A DNA stretch of 64,000 nucleotides. Origin: Ignavibacteriales bacterium (lineage in GTDB: Bacteria; Bacteroidota; Ignavibacteria; Ignavibacteriales; Ignavibacteriaceae). Location: positions 1 through 64,000 of the forward strand of contig JADJIA010000011.1 of the NCBI GenBank assembly GCA_016707285.1, read 5' to 3'. The position numbers and the translations under genes are program-made. Positions 17,577-26,644 of the stretch are shown in pieces. Position 1 is the first letter of the stretch; each line of letters starts with the position of its first letter. The notes beneath the pieces are model-generated. The model did no database searches and had not been told where the DNA came from. It worked only from the letters and a program-made list of their open reading frames with translations.

Positions 17577-19001
17577 ATGTCAAATATCAAAGACTGGTGT
17601 ATCTCCCGTCAGTTATGGTGGGGGCACAGGATTCCGGTTTGGTATCACAAAACAACCAAAGAAATTTATTGTGATGTTAACCCTCCTGTTGATGCTGAAA
17701 ACTGGGTTCAGGACAACGATGTTCTTGATACATGGTCTTCGAGCTGGCTTTGGGCGCATGATGTTTTTAAGACTGAAGCAGAGCAAAAATATTATTATCC
17801 AACAGATGCTCTTGTTACTGCTCCCGATATCATTTTCTTCTGGGTAGCAAGAATGATTATGGCAGGATATTATTTCCAGGGAGAGATTCCATTTAAACAT
17901 GTTTATTTCACTTCTGTTATCAGGGATGATACAGGAAGAAAAATGAGTAAATCACTCGGTAACTCACCTGATCCTTTGGATGTTATCGACCAATATGGAG
18001 CCGATGCACTCAGGTTTACGATGATGTTTCTCGCACCACTCGGACAGGATGTCAGGTTCAGCGAAGATAAATGTGATTTGGGTCGTAACTTCGCCAATAA
18101 AATTTGGAATGCCGGAAGATTTATTCTAATGAATACTCCGGAAGGATTTCAATATGATGAAAACTATATTCCTGAGAATGAAGATTTTGTTGACAAATGG
18201 ATTACTTCAAGGTTAAATTCAACCGTTAAAAACCTTAATAAAGCTCTTGAAGATTTTGAGCTTACCAACTCGTCAAAAATTATCTACAGTTTTGTCTGGA
18301 CAGATTTCTGCGACTGGTATATCGAACTTATTAAAAACCGTTTCTACAGTGATGATCCAAAGGTTAAACTTGATACTGCACAAAAAGCAGTGGGGCTTTT
18401 CGACAAAATTTTGCGATTACTCCATCCGTTTATGCCCTATATCTCTGAAGAGTTATGGCATCTGATAAAGACAAGAGGTGATGGAGAATCAATTTCTGTA
18501 GCCGTTTTCCCCGAGTTTAATGATACTAAGGTTGATATTGCCGGGGAGAAGCAGATGGAATTCCTTCAAAATCTTATCACGGCAGTGCGTAATATTAGAG
18601 GTGAAATGAAAATTGCACCATCTAAACCTGTTAAACTCCACCTAAAAACTTCAATATACGACCCTCTCTACGGCGATCTCATTAAGAAATTAGCAAAAGT
18701 TGAGGAAATTACCTCGGGAACTGATACCGTTCGCCCCGCTAAAAGCGCCTCAGCGGTCATAAAAGACTGCGAAATCTTTGTACCTCTTGAAGGACTGATA
18801 GATATTGAAGTGGAAAGAACCCGTCTTGAGAAAGAGATTGATCGACTTAAAGGTGGTTTAACCGGTCTCACAAAAAAACTCTCAAACGAAGAGTTTGTTT
18901 CGCGTGCTCCCGCAGACATCATCGAAAAGGAAAGAGCCAAGAAGCGTGACTGGGAGGAAAACATAGCCAAACTTCAGGCTATTCTCGACGATCTGACTTA
19001 A
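17577..19001 (+). CDS. valS: Valyl-tRNA synthetase, C-terminal part (gene interrupted)
   Basis: Second part of ValS, in a different frame from the first; homology begins a few codons before the nominal ATG at PHWVKTYEHW (from about 17547). It contains DWCISRQLWWGHRIPVWY, the KMSKS signature (GRKMSKSLGN, residues 120-129 of this part), the anticodon-binding helical domain with FCDWYIE and LHPFMPYISEELW, and the C-terminal coiled coil of valyl enzymes (about 405-474, VERTRLEKEIDRL onward). Added together the two parts give about 860 residues, near the normal family length. ValS is essential in bacteria, so either the break is an assembly error, the population is mixed, or a second valS exists elsewhere. 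A terminator follows at 19024. Confidence 0.88.
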   Translation: MSNIKDWCISRQLWWGHRIPVWYHKTTKEIYCDVNPPVDAENWVQDNDVLDTWSSSWLWAHDVFKTEAEQKYYYPTDALVTAPDIIFFWVARMIMAGYYFQGEIPFKHVYFTSVIRDDTGRKMSKSLGNSPDPLDVIDQYGADALRFTMMFLAPLGQDVRFSEDKCDLGRNFANKIWNAGRFILMNTPEGFQYDENYIPENEDFVDKWITSRLNSTVKNLNKALEDFELTNSSKIIYSFVWTDFCDWYIELIKNRFYSDDPKVKLDTAQKAVGLFDKILRLLHPFMPYISEELWHLIKTRGDGESISVAVFPEFNDTKVDIAGEKQMEFLQNLITAVRNIRGEMKIAPSKPVKLHLKTSIYDPLYGDLIKKLAKVEEITSGTDTVRPAKSASAVIKDCEIFVPLEGLIDIEVERTRLEKEIDRLKGGLTGLTKKLSNEEFVSRAPADIIEKERAKKRDWEENIAKLQAILDDLT

Positions 19002-19023
19002 ACAGATAAACAAATATTCTCTT

Positions 19024-19056
19024 AAAGCTGCCCCATTAAAGGGCAGCTTTTTTTTT
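19024..19056 (+). terminator. Rho-independent terminator after valS
   Basis: Perfect 10-base stem AAAGCTGCCC / GGGCAGCTTT (19024-19033 and 19041-19050) with a 7-base loop, followed by a run of T. It lies 22 bases after the valS stop. Confidence 0.88.
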
Positions 19057-19252
19057 GTTAATAGGCAAAACCACCCGGATTTACAGGAATTAATAGTCGA
19101 TGAAAATCATGCGGCTCAAAAACAAAATGATAAAATTGCATCCAAATTTTATTAAAAATATATTAATGTGTTACATATGATAAAATGACTTAATAAATTT
19201 TTAAGAAATAAATTAACCACTTGTAGTTAAGGTTATAGTTTAATATAAATAT

Positions 19253-19774
19253 TTAAAAAACTATCTTGTTTTTATAAGTATTTGAATCATGAAAATCCGG
19301 CTTGGGATCAGCATGGTCAACTGCCCAAAACGAAACTTTATTGTCGTTGGTATTAAGAACTACAGATGCGAGGAAAGTAAACTCTTTCCCCGACACATCG
19401 ATATGCGGGAATATCTCAAAATCAAAAACAATTTTATTTTCTGACTCAATTTCCATCCTGGAATCAACCAAAAAGTTATTTGTCTCAGCCAATGGAGCAC
19501 GATAATCGGGGAAGTGAAAGATATTATAGTCACTGTTCGAGGAAAAATTAAACTCATAATAGTCAGGAGAATTCTCCTCTTTTAAGAAAAACTCAAAACA
19601 TGTATCAAGCCATAAAAATGATTGTCGTTTGGCACTCCTGCCTTCTTTAAGACTTAAATTTGTTATGTTACCATTGATGATATAACTGCATTGAAGTGAT
19701 TTGCCATTCGATTTGATGTAAAAAGTGATATCATAATCGAAATTTGTTTCAAAAGGTGTAAGTTTTAGTTCCAT
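19253..19774 (-). CDS. DOMON-like (CBM9-like) domain protein
   Basis: A 173-residue protein from the ATG at 19774; the frame is open upstream to a TTG at 19846, but that extension is low-complexity and unlike the family. Conserved signatures are LWLDTCFEFFL, YYEFNFSSNSDYNIFHF and YRAPL, followed by FDFEIFP and SFWAVDHADPKPDFHD. These match a DOMON-like family related to carbohydrate- or haem-binding beta-sandwich domains. No signal peptide is present in the short form, so it may be cytoplasmic. The biochemical role of these single-domain proteins is not established. It is a lone gene transcribed away from the ECF sigma gene at 19880. Confidence 0.7.
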   Translation of the reverse strand: MELKLTPFETNFDYDITFYIKSNGKSLQCSYIINGNITNLSLKEGRSAKRQSFLWLDTCFEFFLKEENSPDYYEFNFSSNSDYNIFHFPDYRAPLAETNNFLVDSRMEIESENKIVFDFEIFPHIDVSGKEFTFLASVVLNTNDNKVSFWAVDHADPKPDFHDSNTYKNKIVF

Positions 19775-19879
19775 AAATTTTATAAAAGTGTTGACAAGGG
19801 TGTTAAAATTGGTAAATTTGTAATTTAAGATTGTATAAAATAACAATTCATTTGTTTTTCAAGCATTTAATCAATCGGA

Positions 19880-20449
19880 TTGATATTGAGTGATCACGAA
19901 CTACTTGTAAAAATCGCCGAAAAAGATGTCGAAGCGTTCAAAGATCTTTACAAAAGATATTCAAAATTAGTATATGCTCTTGTAACCAAGATCGTTGAAG
20001 ATGAGATAATTGCAGACACCACTTTCGAAGAAATATTTCTGATAATCTGGAATAAAGCCGGAAAATATGACAGAAATTCTCAAAATGCCTATTGCTGGAT
20101 AATAACCCTTGCAAGAAACAAGGCAATTGACACCAAGCGACGGAAATTAAATTCCACCACGCTGGATGAATACACAGATGATTATGAAAACTATATGGTT
20201 ATTCCTCATCTAAGCCCTCACATAGATCCTCTTGATCTGGAAATGGCTGTAAATATAAGTGAAAACATCGAAAAGGCTTTGATGAATTTAACCGAAGCCC
20301 AGCAACATGTTATCTATTTAGGGATGTATTACGGCTTTACACAGTCAGAAATCAGCAAAAACCTTAATATTCCCATTCAAACTGTCAGTTCCAAGATAAG
20401 GCTGGCACTCAGTTCGTTAAGAGACAATTTATTGCATGGTGAAGCATGA
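19880..20449 (+). CDS. ECF sigma factor paired with an RskA-like anti-sigma factor
   Basis: A 189-residue sigma-70 family protein. Region 2 is visible around AFKDLYKRYSKLVYAL, ADTTFEEIFLIIWNKA and AYCWIITLARNKAIDTKRR, and region 4 around LTEAQQHVIYLGMYYGFT, SEISKNLNIPIQTVSSKIR. The pattern is that of the SigK-type ECF group. Translation probably starts at TTG 19880 or TTG 19886; there is no ATG nearby. The stop overlaps the start of the anti-sigma gene (ATGA, 20446-20449), so translation is coupled and the two are partners. The signal and regulon are unknown. Confidence 0.87.
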   Translation: MILSDHELLVKIAEKDVEAFKDLYKRYSKLVYALVTKIVEDEIIADTTFEEIFLIIWNKAGKYDRNSQNAYCWIITLARNKAIDTKRRKLNSTTLDEYTDDYENYMVIPHLSPHIDPLDLEMAVNISENIEKALMNLTEAQQHVIYLGMYYGFTQSEISKNLNIPIQTVSSKIRLALSSLRDNLLHGEA

Positions 20450-21930
20450 CAGTTGAAGAAAAAAACAGATATCAAAACCTGATTCAGGCGTTTGCACTTG
20501 GTGCACTCGACAAAGATGACTTTATCGAGATTGTACATGTATTACAAACAAATGAAGATTTTGCGACACAGGAATTGGGCGAATATCAAAATCTTACTGC
20601 ACTTTTGGTATCGTTTATTAATCCAAAGGAAGTTCCATTACACTCCCTTGACAGAATACTCGCAAGAATTGATGAGATAGGTGCTTCTGCAACAACAAGA
20701 TCGAGCGACAGGAAAACGATCAGTTTTACAAAATTAACAAGCTTTGTGGATGAAACTGATGCTCCCAAAGATGCTGATGCTCCCGAGAGCCCTGAAATTG
20801 CCGGGAGCACCGATGTACCTGAAGTTCCTGAAGATGTTGATCCTTATTCCCTGATTCGCAGCCAGCAGTCGAGGCCTGTAAATAACAGACAACCCGGTTT
20901 CCAGAGGCCTGCTCCAATGACCCAAATTTCAGCTCGTGGGGGAGACACTCCACCAAGACCCGGTCAACAGGGAGTTCCTGACGCTTTTCCTGATTCATCC
21001 ATAAACGGGAAATTTGAAGAAGGAATTGATGACGATTCCGGTTTGATTCCCCACATAGGAAGACAGGGGATTCCGGCTGTTCCGGAGTATTACAACGAAG
21101 ATGATGTTCAACCCGGGATGCCTGGAACAGATCTTGAGATGGAAATTAATGAACCTGCTCCGGATGAAGCTCCTGTTCATCCGATAAGTCCTTTAAGAGC
21201 CCGAAGGAAGCAGCTAATCGAACAAGAGGTTAATGAGGAACCCGATTCATTTGAGGAAAATATTGAGGAAACAACCACTGAATATGATGATGATCCGATT
21301 GGTTCGGAGAAACAAAAAAGAAAATTAAATCCTGTCAGGGGAGCAGTGATTGATGTTTCCGGAAGTGTAACTGCCACAGCCTTCTGGGGAGTAATTGGAA
21401 TAATGGTTATCTGTTTTTCAATTGTGGCTTATTTCCTGTTTTCCATGTTCTCAGGAACGGAGGAGAGGCTTGAAGCCAAGCTGAATGAGTTGGGAGCCAC
21501 GCAGGCAAAAACCGAGCTTTTGCGCAATACAGTGATGATGAATCAAAACCTTCTGCTTTTTATAAGTACAGTAAAAACAGCCGGAATAGTCAATTTTTAT
21601 GGTACAGAGGATTATTCTGAGGCATTTGGCAAATTGTTTTATGCAGTGAAAGAGAAAAAAGGATTTCTGCAATTTTCGAATGTGATGTCGTTCAACTCGG
21701 GTAAGGGATTCCAGTTGTGGATTCAAAAAGACGGGGGATATCTTAAAGCGGGTGGGATAAATCTCCCAAAGCAGAATGTCGAATTTTTCGAATTGAATGA
21801 TCTTCCTGATTTATCACAGACGGGAACTTTTAACATTTTAATGACCGAGGAAAATGCGTCGGGCGCTGAAACTCCGTCGAACAATGTAATTCTGACCGGT
21901 CTTTTAATTATGAAAGCTCAGGCTAATTAA
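20446..21930 (+). CDS. RskA-like membrane anti-sigma factor with long disordered linker
   Basis: A 494-residue protein in three parts. Residues 1-78 form a helical sigma-binding domain resembling the zinc-less RskA N-terminus (AFALGALDKDDFIEIVHVL). Residues about 80-300 are an acidic, proline-rich, probably unfolded stretch. One membrane helix lies at about 310-335. The C-terminal 120 residues resemble the RskA domain, with GKGFQLWIQKDGGYLKAG and a GAETPSNNVILTG end. Known role of relatives: the extracytoplasmic domain controls regulated proteolysis that frees the sigma factor. The cytoplasmic linker of more than 200 residues is far longer than in typical RskA proteins and may be a degradation or docking segment (inference). 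The 3' end overlaps the convergent gene at 21923 by 8 bases. Confidence 0.75.
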   Translation: MTVEEKNRYQNLIQAFALGALDKDDFIEIVHVLQTNEDFATQELGEYQNLTALLVSFINPKEVPLHSLDRILARIDEIGASATTRSSDRKTISFTKLTSFVDETDAPKDADAPESPEIAGSTDVPEVPEDVDPYSLIRSQQSRPVNNRQPGFQRPAPMTQISARGGDTPPRPGQQGVPDAFPDSSINGKFEEGIDDDSGLIPHIGRQGIPAVPEYYNEDDVQPGMPGTDLEMEINEPAPDEAPVHPISPLRARRKQLIEQEVNEEPDSFEENIEETTTEYDDDPIGSEKQKRKLNPVRGAVIDVSGSVTATAFWGVIGIMVICFSIVAYFLFSMFSGTEERLEAKLNELGATQAKTELLRNTVMMNQNLLLFISTVKTAGIVNFYGTEDYSEAFGKLFYAVKEKKGFLQFSNVMSFNSGKGFQLWIQKDGGYLKAGGINLPKQNVEFFELNDLPDLSQTGTFNILMTEENASGAETPSNNVILTGLLIMKAQAN

Positions 21931-22462
21931 GAAGGTCGTCTTCTTCTTTTTTGGGATTTTTATTCTGCAGAAGCAGAAGGATAACCGAGATTGCGGCGAG
22001 AAAGATTATCAGCCAGTATTTTTCCGCCATCGAGACTATAGCCTCGAGTAGTGAAATCATGGTCATAGACCCCTCTATTGAGAGGAAAAAGAATGGAAAT
22101 CCGACAAAAACCGATGAAACCAGCAAAAAAGCAGGCACTTTTGGGTTGTCGAGAAACAAAACAATCAGATTTATCCCAATCATAAACATCGCCGTGGGAA
22201 GAAGCAAAGTAGCCCACGGCACTGAATCAAAATTCTGGTTTAAATAGATCAAAATCCCCACTAAAAACATGGTTGTGCCGATAATTATCGCTGGTACATC
22301 GTGTTTGCCAAATACAACAACAACCGTAGCCAATCCGATAAGTATAAACAAAAATGAAAAAATGAACGGGAAAGTTATGTCGAGCACCTCAAATGCTTTG
22401 AGACCCCACATAACAGAGCCGATCAATAAAACATAAGCAAAAAACTGCTTGATATTATCCAT
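21923..22462 (-). CDS. Multi-pass membrane protein of unknown function
   Basis: A 179-residue protein with about six hydrophobic segments (LLIGSVMWGLKAFEVLDI, FIFSFLFILIGLATVVVVF, AIIIGTTMFLVGILIYL, LLLPTAMFMIGINLIVLFL, FLLVSSVFVGFPFFFL, YWLIIFLAAISVILLLL) and a charged C-terminus. It resembles the general LiaF/DUF5668-type small membrane proteins, but I cannot place it in a named family. Its ATG lies 2 bases after the arginase stop, so it is co-transcribed with arginase; no functional link is obvious. Confidence 0.65.
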   Translation of the reverse strand: MDNIKQFFAYVLLIGSVMWGLKAFEVLDITFPFIFSFLFILIGLATVVVVFGKHDVPAIIIGTTMFLVGILIYLNQNFDSVPWATLLLPTAMFMIGINLIVLFLDNPKVPAFLLVSSVFVGFPFFFLSIEGSMTMISLLEAIVSMAEKYWLIIFLAAISVILLLLQNKNPKKEEDDLLN

Positions 22463-22464
22463 GT

Positions 22465-23376
22465 TTAAAGAATTCTCATTCCCATGCTTGAAGCCACAAG
22501 TTCCACTGCAAAAACGGCACTTGCGTTTCGGTTATCTAAAATTGGATTAACTTCAGTGATTTCCAAAGAAGACATACACCCGCACTCGGCAATAGTCTCC
22601 ATCAAGAGATGAGCCTCGCGATAACTTAGTCCTCCCGGGACCGGAGTGCCCACTCCCGGAACTATTGTGGGTTCAACACTGTCAACATCAAAACTTACAT
22701 GAATATGATCCACATTGTTTTTGAACTGTTTAAGAACTTTTGAAGTAATCCGGTGGATTCCAATCTTATCAATGTCGGACATTGTATAGACGGTGATCCC
22801 CGTTTTTTTAATATTGTTTTTTTCATCGGTATCGATGCTCCGTGCTCCGATAATCACAGTGTTTTCAGGGAGCACCTTTGGAGATGGTGAATAAATCTCA
22901 GTGAGTCGTTTTGAACCAAGCCCGATTGAAGCTGCAAGGGACATTCCGTGAATATTCCCTGAAGGTGTTGTTTCGTCAGTGTTCATGTCGGAGTGAGCAT
23001 CGATCCAAATGACGCCAAGCCTGAGCCCTCTTTTGTTGCAGTAGGAAGAAATTCCTGCAAGAGTTCCGAGTGCCATGGAATGATCTCCACCGATACAAAG
23101 TGGAAATTCATCATTTTCGAGAGTTTCTTCCACAACTTTGGCAAGCTTCAGGGAGGTTCTTTCGATCTCGTCCACATACTTGAGTTTGTCGTTTCCCACC
23201 TTCTGAGTTTCCATAATTTCGATAGAAATATCCCCCAGATCTTCAACTTCATAACCAAGTTGCTGAAGTTTTTCATTGAGGTGTGCAATTCTCATTGCAG
23301 ATGGGCCCATGTCCACGCCGCGTCTTCCGGCTCCAAGGTCCATCGGAAAACCGATAATATTGACTTTTTTCTTCAT
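22465..23376 (-). CDS. rocF: Arginase (ureohydrolase family)
   Basis: Converts L-arginine to ornithine and urea in the cytoplasm, using two manganese ions. All metal ligands are visible: H99 in GGDHSMALG, D126, H128 and D130 in IWIDAHSDMNT, and D230 and D232 in SFDVDSVEP. H143 in NIHGMSLA and the VPGVGTPVPGGLSYREA stretch fit arginase better than agmatinase. The 303-residue length is typical. It is the first gene of a two-gene minus-strand unit with a small membrane protein. No urease or other urea-using gene is seen nearby. Confidence 0.9.
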   Translation of the reverse strand: MKKKVNIIGFPMDLGAGRRGVDMGPSAMRIAHLNEKLQQLGYEVEDLGDISIEIMETQKVGNDKLKYVDEIERTSLKLAKVVEETLENDEFPLCIGGDHSMALGTLAGISSYCNKRGLRLGVIWIDAHSDMNTDETTPSGNIHGMSLAASIGLGSKRLTEIYSPSPKVLPENTVIIGARSIDTDEKNNIKKTGITVYTMSDIDKIGIHRITSKVLKQFKNNVDHIHVSFDVDSVEPTIVPGVGTPVPGGLSYREAHLLMETIAECGCMSSLEITEVNPILDNRNASAVFAVELVASSMGMRIL

Positions 23377-23500
23377 TTAAAATACTTTTTGTTTGAAGTT
23401 TACAAAAATAAAAAAGATAATTGTATAGAGTAATTAAAATTTTATAAACGGTTTTGTATATTAACGAATTAATTTCGATTTACATTGTAAGGAACATTTT

Positions 23501-24841
23501 ATGGACGAGCCTCTAATCATTGTCGGGATACTGACGGAGGAGGTAATAAACTTCACATTTTACGGTGATTATTACGCAAACAATCAGGAAGATTTTTTCA
23601 GTGGAGTATTTCAAGCATCAGTAAAGAATGGTAAACTTGTAGTTGAGGGTTCCGGCAAAAAGCTAAGTGACGATGTCAGCCTGGTTTTTACCCCGAATTC
23701 TCCCGAGAGTGAACATTTTATGATAAGAGATGTTGTGATAGGTGTAAAATTTCACTGGGAGCGAAAAGAGAAAGAGAGCTTTAAGGGAGCATTAAAGCTG
23801 CTCCGAAAAGGAAATAAAGTTACTGCGATTAACATTATCAACATTGAAGAATATCTTAAAAGTGTAATTTCATCCGAGATGAGCGCAAAGAGCAGTCCGG
23901 CTCTCTTAAAAGCACATGCTGTTATTTCAAGGAGCTGGCTTCTTTCTCAGATTGCACAATCTGAAGGGAAGAAAAAACTTACTCCCGAAGAAAAAGGAAT
24001 TGTTGTATCGGAGGATGAGATAGTTCGCTGGTATGACAGAGAAGATCACGATGACTTTGATGTTTGTGCAGATGATCACTGTCAAAGATATCAGGGAATT
24101 ACCAAGATATTTAGTGAATCTGCCAGGCAGGCGGTTGAAGACACACACGGGCTTGTTATGAAATATGGTGATGAAATTTGTGACGCCCGGTTCTCAAAGT
24201 CATGTGGTGGAGTCTCCGAATCGTTTGATCATGTTTGGGAAGATAAAAAGGTACCATATTTGGACAGGGTAATCGACTATAAGTTTGAACCTGAAAATTT
24301 TGATACAAATCTAAAAGATGAAAAAAACGCAACAAAATGGATTCTCGGAGAACCTGAGTCTTACTGTAATACAAAAGATAAAACAGTGCTTTCGCAGATT
24401 TTACTCCATTACGACCAGGAAACGGTGGATTTTTTCAGATGGACTTTGGATATCCCCCAGGAAAAGGTTAAATCATTGCTAAAATCAAAAATGGAACTCG
24501 ATCTTGGAAATGTAACTGATATTGAACCTTTGGAGAGAGGTGAATCAGGCAGGATTTACCGACTCAGGATAAAAGGAACCAAAAAGAGTATTATTATTGG
24601 CAAGGAACTTGAGATAAGACGGGCATTGTCGGATTCGCACCTCTACTCATCAGCCTTTATTGTCGAAAAGATGGATGTAAAAGAAGGCATCCCCGGCAGT
24701 TTTCGGCTCAAGGGAGCAGGGTGGGGGCATGGTGTTGGATTATGTCAGATAGGTGCGGCGGTAATGTCTGAAAAAGGATTTTCATTTGATGAAATACTTA
24801 CTCACTATTATAGAGGAATTAAACTCGTTAAAGATTATTAA
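23501..24841 (+). CDS. SpoIID/LytB domain protein (peptidoglycan glycan-strand enzyme or amidase enhancer)
   Basis: A 446-residue protein carrying the SpoIID/LytB domain: YLKSVISSEMSAKSSPALLKAHAVISRSW near 120-150 and the C-terminal GWGHGVGLCQIGAAVMSEKG with FDEILTHYYRGI. In Bacillus, SpoIID cleaves glycan strands lacking stem peptides and LytB enhances amidases; relatives in this phylum are thought to act on peptidoglycan or be transferred with cell-wall recycling genes. No signal peptide is visible at the N-terminus (MDEPLIIVGILTEEV), which is odd for a wall enzyme. The middle (about 165-330) carries an insertion rich in charged residues. Transcribed alone and convergent with 24868-25623. 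Confidence 0.82.
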   Translation: MDEPLIIVGILTEEVINFTFYGDYYANNQEDFFSGVFQASVKNGKLVVEGSGKKLSDDVSLVFTPNSPESEHFMIRDVVIGVKFHWERKEKESFKGALKLLRKGNKVTAINIINIEEYLKSVISSEMSAKSSPALLKAHAVISRSWLLSQIAQSEGKKKLTPEEKGIVVSEDEIVRWYDREDHDDFDVCADDHCQRYQGITKIFSESARQAVEDTHGLVMKYGDEICDARFSKSCGGVSESFDHVWEDKKVPYLDRVIDYKFEPENFDTNLKDEKNATKWILGEPESYCNTKDKTVLSQILLHYDQETVDFFRWTLDIPQEKVKSLLKSKMELDLGNVTDIEPLERGESGRIYRLRIKGTKKSIIIGKELEIRRALSDSHLYSSAFIVEKMDVKEGIPGSFRLKGAGWGHGVGLCQIGAAVMSEKGFSFDEILTHYYRGIKLVKDY

Positions 24842-24853
24842 CGGACACTTTTT

Positions 24854-24874
24854 GGGGTGAGATAAACTCACCCC
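24854..24874. terminator. Hairpin between convergent genes, possible bidirectional transcription stop
   Basis: Perfect 8-base stem GGGGTGAG / CTCACCCC with a 5-base loop, 12 bases after the SpoIID-like gene stop and overlapping the stop codon of the opposing gene. No T run follows on either strand, so intrinsic termination is uncertain. Confidence 0.4.
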
Positions 24875-25623
24875 AGGAACATAAACGCCAAAATTGTTAT
24901 TACCGAACCGCAAAGCAACAGCAGACCCGGTTTTATTTTGAAAAATACCAAAATGGTGATGCCGATCCAAAAGAGAGGATAAAATATACTTTCAATTGAG
25001 AACATCTGAGACGGCTGCAAAATCACCCCCGGTGGCGGAGCAAGCAGCAGAAAGTTTTTCACAGGTATCACAAAAAAACCAAAACAGATAAATACCATTG
25101 CCGGCATTAACGCATAAAGTCTGAATTTTGGATTTGGATTAAAATATTCGAGCCCGCCCCTGACTGCAAGCAAAAGCCCCAAAAAGAGCATAAAGGGGTA
25201 TAAAGTATCTATTATGATTCCCGTTTTCCCCGTAACAAGAGTTGTAATTTCGGTGTTGTAAGGCACTTGAGTAGTTTTGTCTCCGTATCTCAAGAATACA
25301 GAGTATTTAATTTTGGTTCCGGGCGGAAATTCACCTGTTGTTCCGGTCAACAACTCCTTTTCTTTTTTTAACTCAACCTTTTCTTTTTTCCCGTTTCCGG
25401 TGTCGAATATAAAATATCCTGTAACTGTAGGGTGATCATTTCTGATCAAAAAGGAATACGGTTCACCCGATTGTGTGGTTTTTGGGAAAAGGTAAGTAAT
25501 TTTTTTTCCTTCAATTCCAATTGTTCCCGAAATGGGATAGTTTTGGTTCACAACTGAGTGAGCGAGACCAAAAACAAAGATTATAACTGCAGAAACGATC
25601 CAAAGGATAACGTTTTTATTCAT
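24868..25623 (-). CDS. Membrane protein with extracytoplasmic beta domain, unknown function
   Basis: A 251-residue protein. One N-terminal hydrophobic segment (about 7-24) is followed by a soluble, strand-rich domain (about 30-130) containing GTIGIEGKKITYLFP and GEFPPGTKIKYSVFLRYGDK. Four hydrophobic segments follow: about 137-158, 170-190, 210-230 and 233-250. The soluble part is probably outside the cytoplasm. I recognise no named domain. A lone gene in its orientation. Confidence 0.65.
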   Translation of the reverse strand: MNKNVILWIVSAVIIFVFGLAHSVVNQNYPISGTIGIEGKKITYLFPKTTQSGEPYSFLIRNDHPTVTGYFIFDTGNGKKEKVELKKEKELLTGTTGEFPPGTKIKYSVFLRYGDKTTQVPYNTEITTLVTGKTGIIIDTLYPFMLFLGLLLAVRGGLEYFNPNPKFRLYALMPAMVFICFGFFVIPVKNFLLLAPPPGVILQPSQMFSIESIFYPLFWIGITILVFFKIKPGLLLLCGSVITILAFMFLG

Positions 25624-25807
25624 TCAATAAATCCAATAATTTGATTTTTAGAGGTTTAAGATATAATTTTAAATAATAACACTGTTAAAGAATCAAAAAA
25701 GTGACATAAAAAAAAGGTGAAAAATCACTTTTTTATAATCAAAAAGGTTCTTAACTTGTTTGTTGAAAGATTATTTTCTCAATAACTAAAGAAATCACAA
25801 ATAAGTA

Positions 25808-26569
25808 TTGGCAAATAAAATAAACAACGGCAAACATGACATAGTTGGTACGGTTGTTTACTACCGTCGTTTCCGGAGCCGTTATCCCATTTTGGAGAGA
25901 GATATTTTAGTCTGGCTGCCACCCTCCTACAAAAAAGAGAGGGGGAGATATTATCCTGTGCTTTACATGCACGATGGGCAGAACATACTTGATCCAACCA
26001 CTTCATACGCCGGACAAGACTGGCGAGTCGACGAAACCGTAACAAAACTTATTAAAAGTAATCAGATCGAAGAACCGATTGTAGTGGGGATATATAATAC
26101 ACCTGAGAGACTTCAAGAGTATTGTGTATCGGAAAAAGGGGATCATTATCTCAAATTTATTGTGGAAGAGTTAAAACATTTTATTGACAGCAACTTCAGA
26201 ACTCTGGCTGACAGAGAGGCAACGGCGATCATGGGATCATCAATGGGTGGGCTCTGTTCACTCAGGATGGTTTGGAGATATCCACATGTTTTTGGAAAAG
26301 CCGGTTGTCTCTCATCCTCATTTTATTTTGGGGAGGATGCAATTTTTGATATTATTGAATCCACTCACGAAAAAAAGAATGTAAAAATCTATTTTGACAG
26401 TGGTGAAGATGGAAAAAAAGATGCTCAGAGGATGTTTTGTCTTTTGACTCAAAAAGGACTTGTCCTCGGTGAAAATTTTGATTATTACTTCGACCGGGGT
26501 GCGGGACACAATGAATGGTCTTGGGCGAATCGCCTTGAAAGACCGTTAAAATATTTTTTTGGAAAATAA
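25808..26569 (+). CDS. Putative esterase (alpha/beta hydrolase, esterase D/Fes-like)
   Basis: A 253-residue alpha/beta hydrolase of the putative esterase family (PF00756-like). The sequence RDILVWLPPSYKKERGRYYPVLYMHDGQNI is the usual N-terminal signature, with the nucleophile S in MGSSMGGLCSLRM, the acid near YFDSGEDGKKD and the catalytic H in GAGHNEWSW. Relatives hydrolyse acyl or feruloyl esters or catecholate siderophores; here the substrate is unknown and no signal peptide is seen, so it is probably cytoplasmic. TTG at 25808 is the only plausible start, since the first in-frame ATG lies far inside the domain. Confidence 0.82.
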   Translation: MANKINNGKHDIVGTVVYYRRFRSRYPILERDILVWLPPSYKKERGRYYPVLYMHDGQNILDPTTSYAGQDWRVDETVTKLIKSNQIEEPIVVGIYNTPERLQEYCVSEKGDHYLKFIVEELKHFIDSNFRTLADREATAIMGSSMGGLCSLRMVWRYPHVFGKAGCLSSSFYFGEDAIFDIIESTHEKKNVKIYFDSGEDGKKDAQRMFCLLTQKGLVLGENFDYYFDRGAGHNEWSWANRLERPLKYFFGK

Positions 26570-26644
26570 TAAATTTTAAACAAACCGGATTTTCCGGTCA
26601 ATTTAACACACATCAATTTGAATTTAAGAATTTGGCATTAGAAG

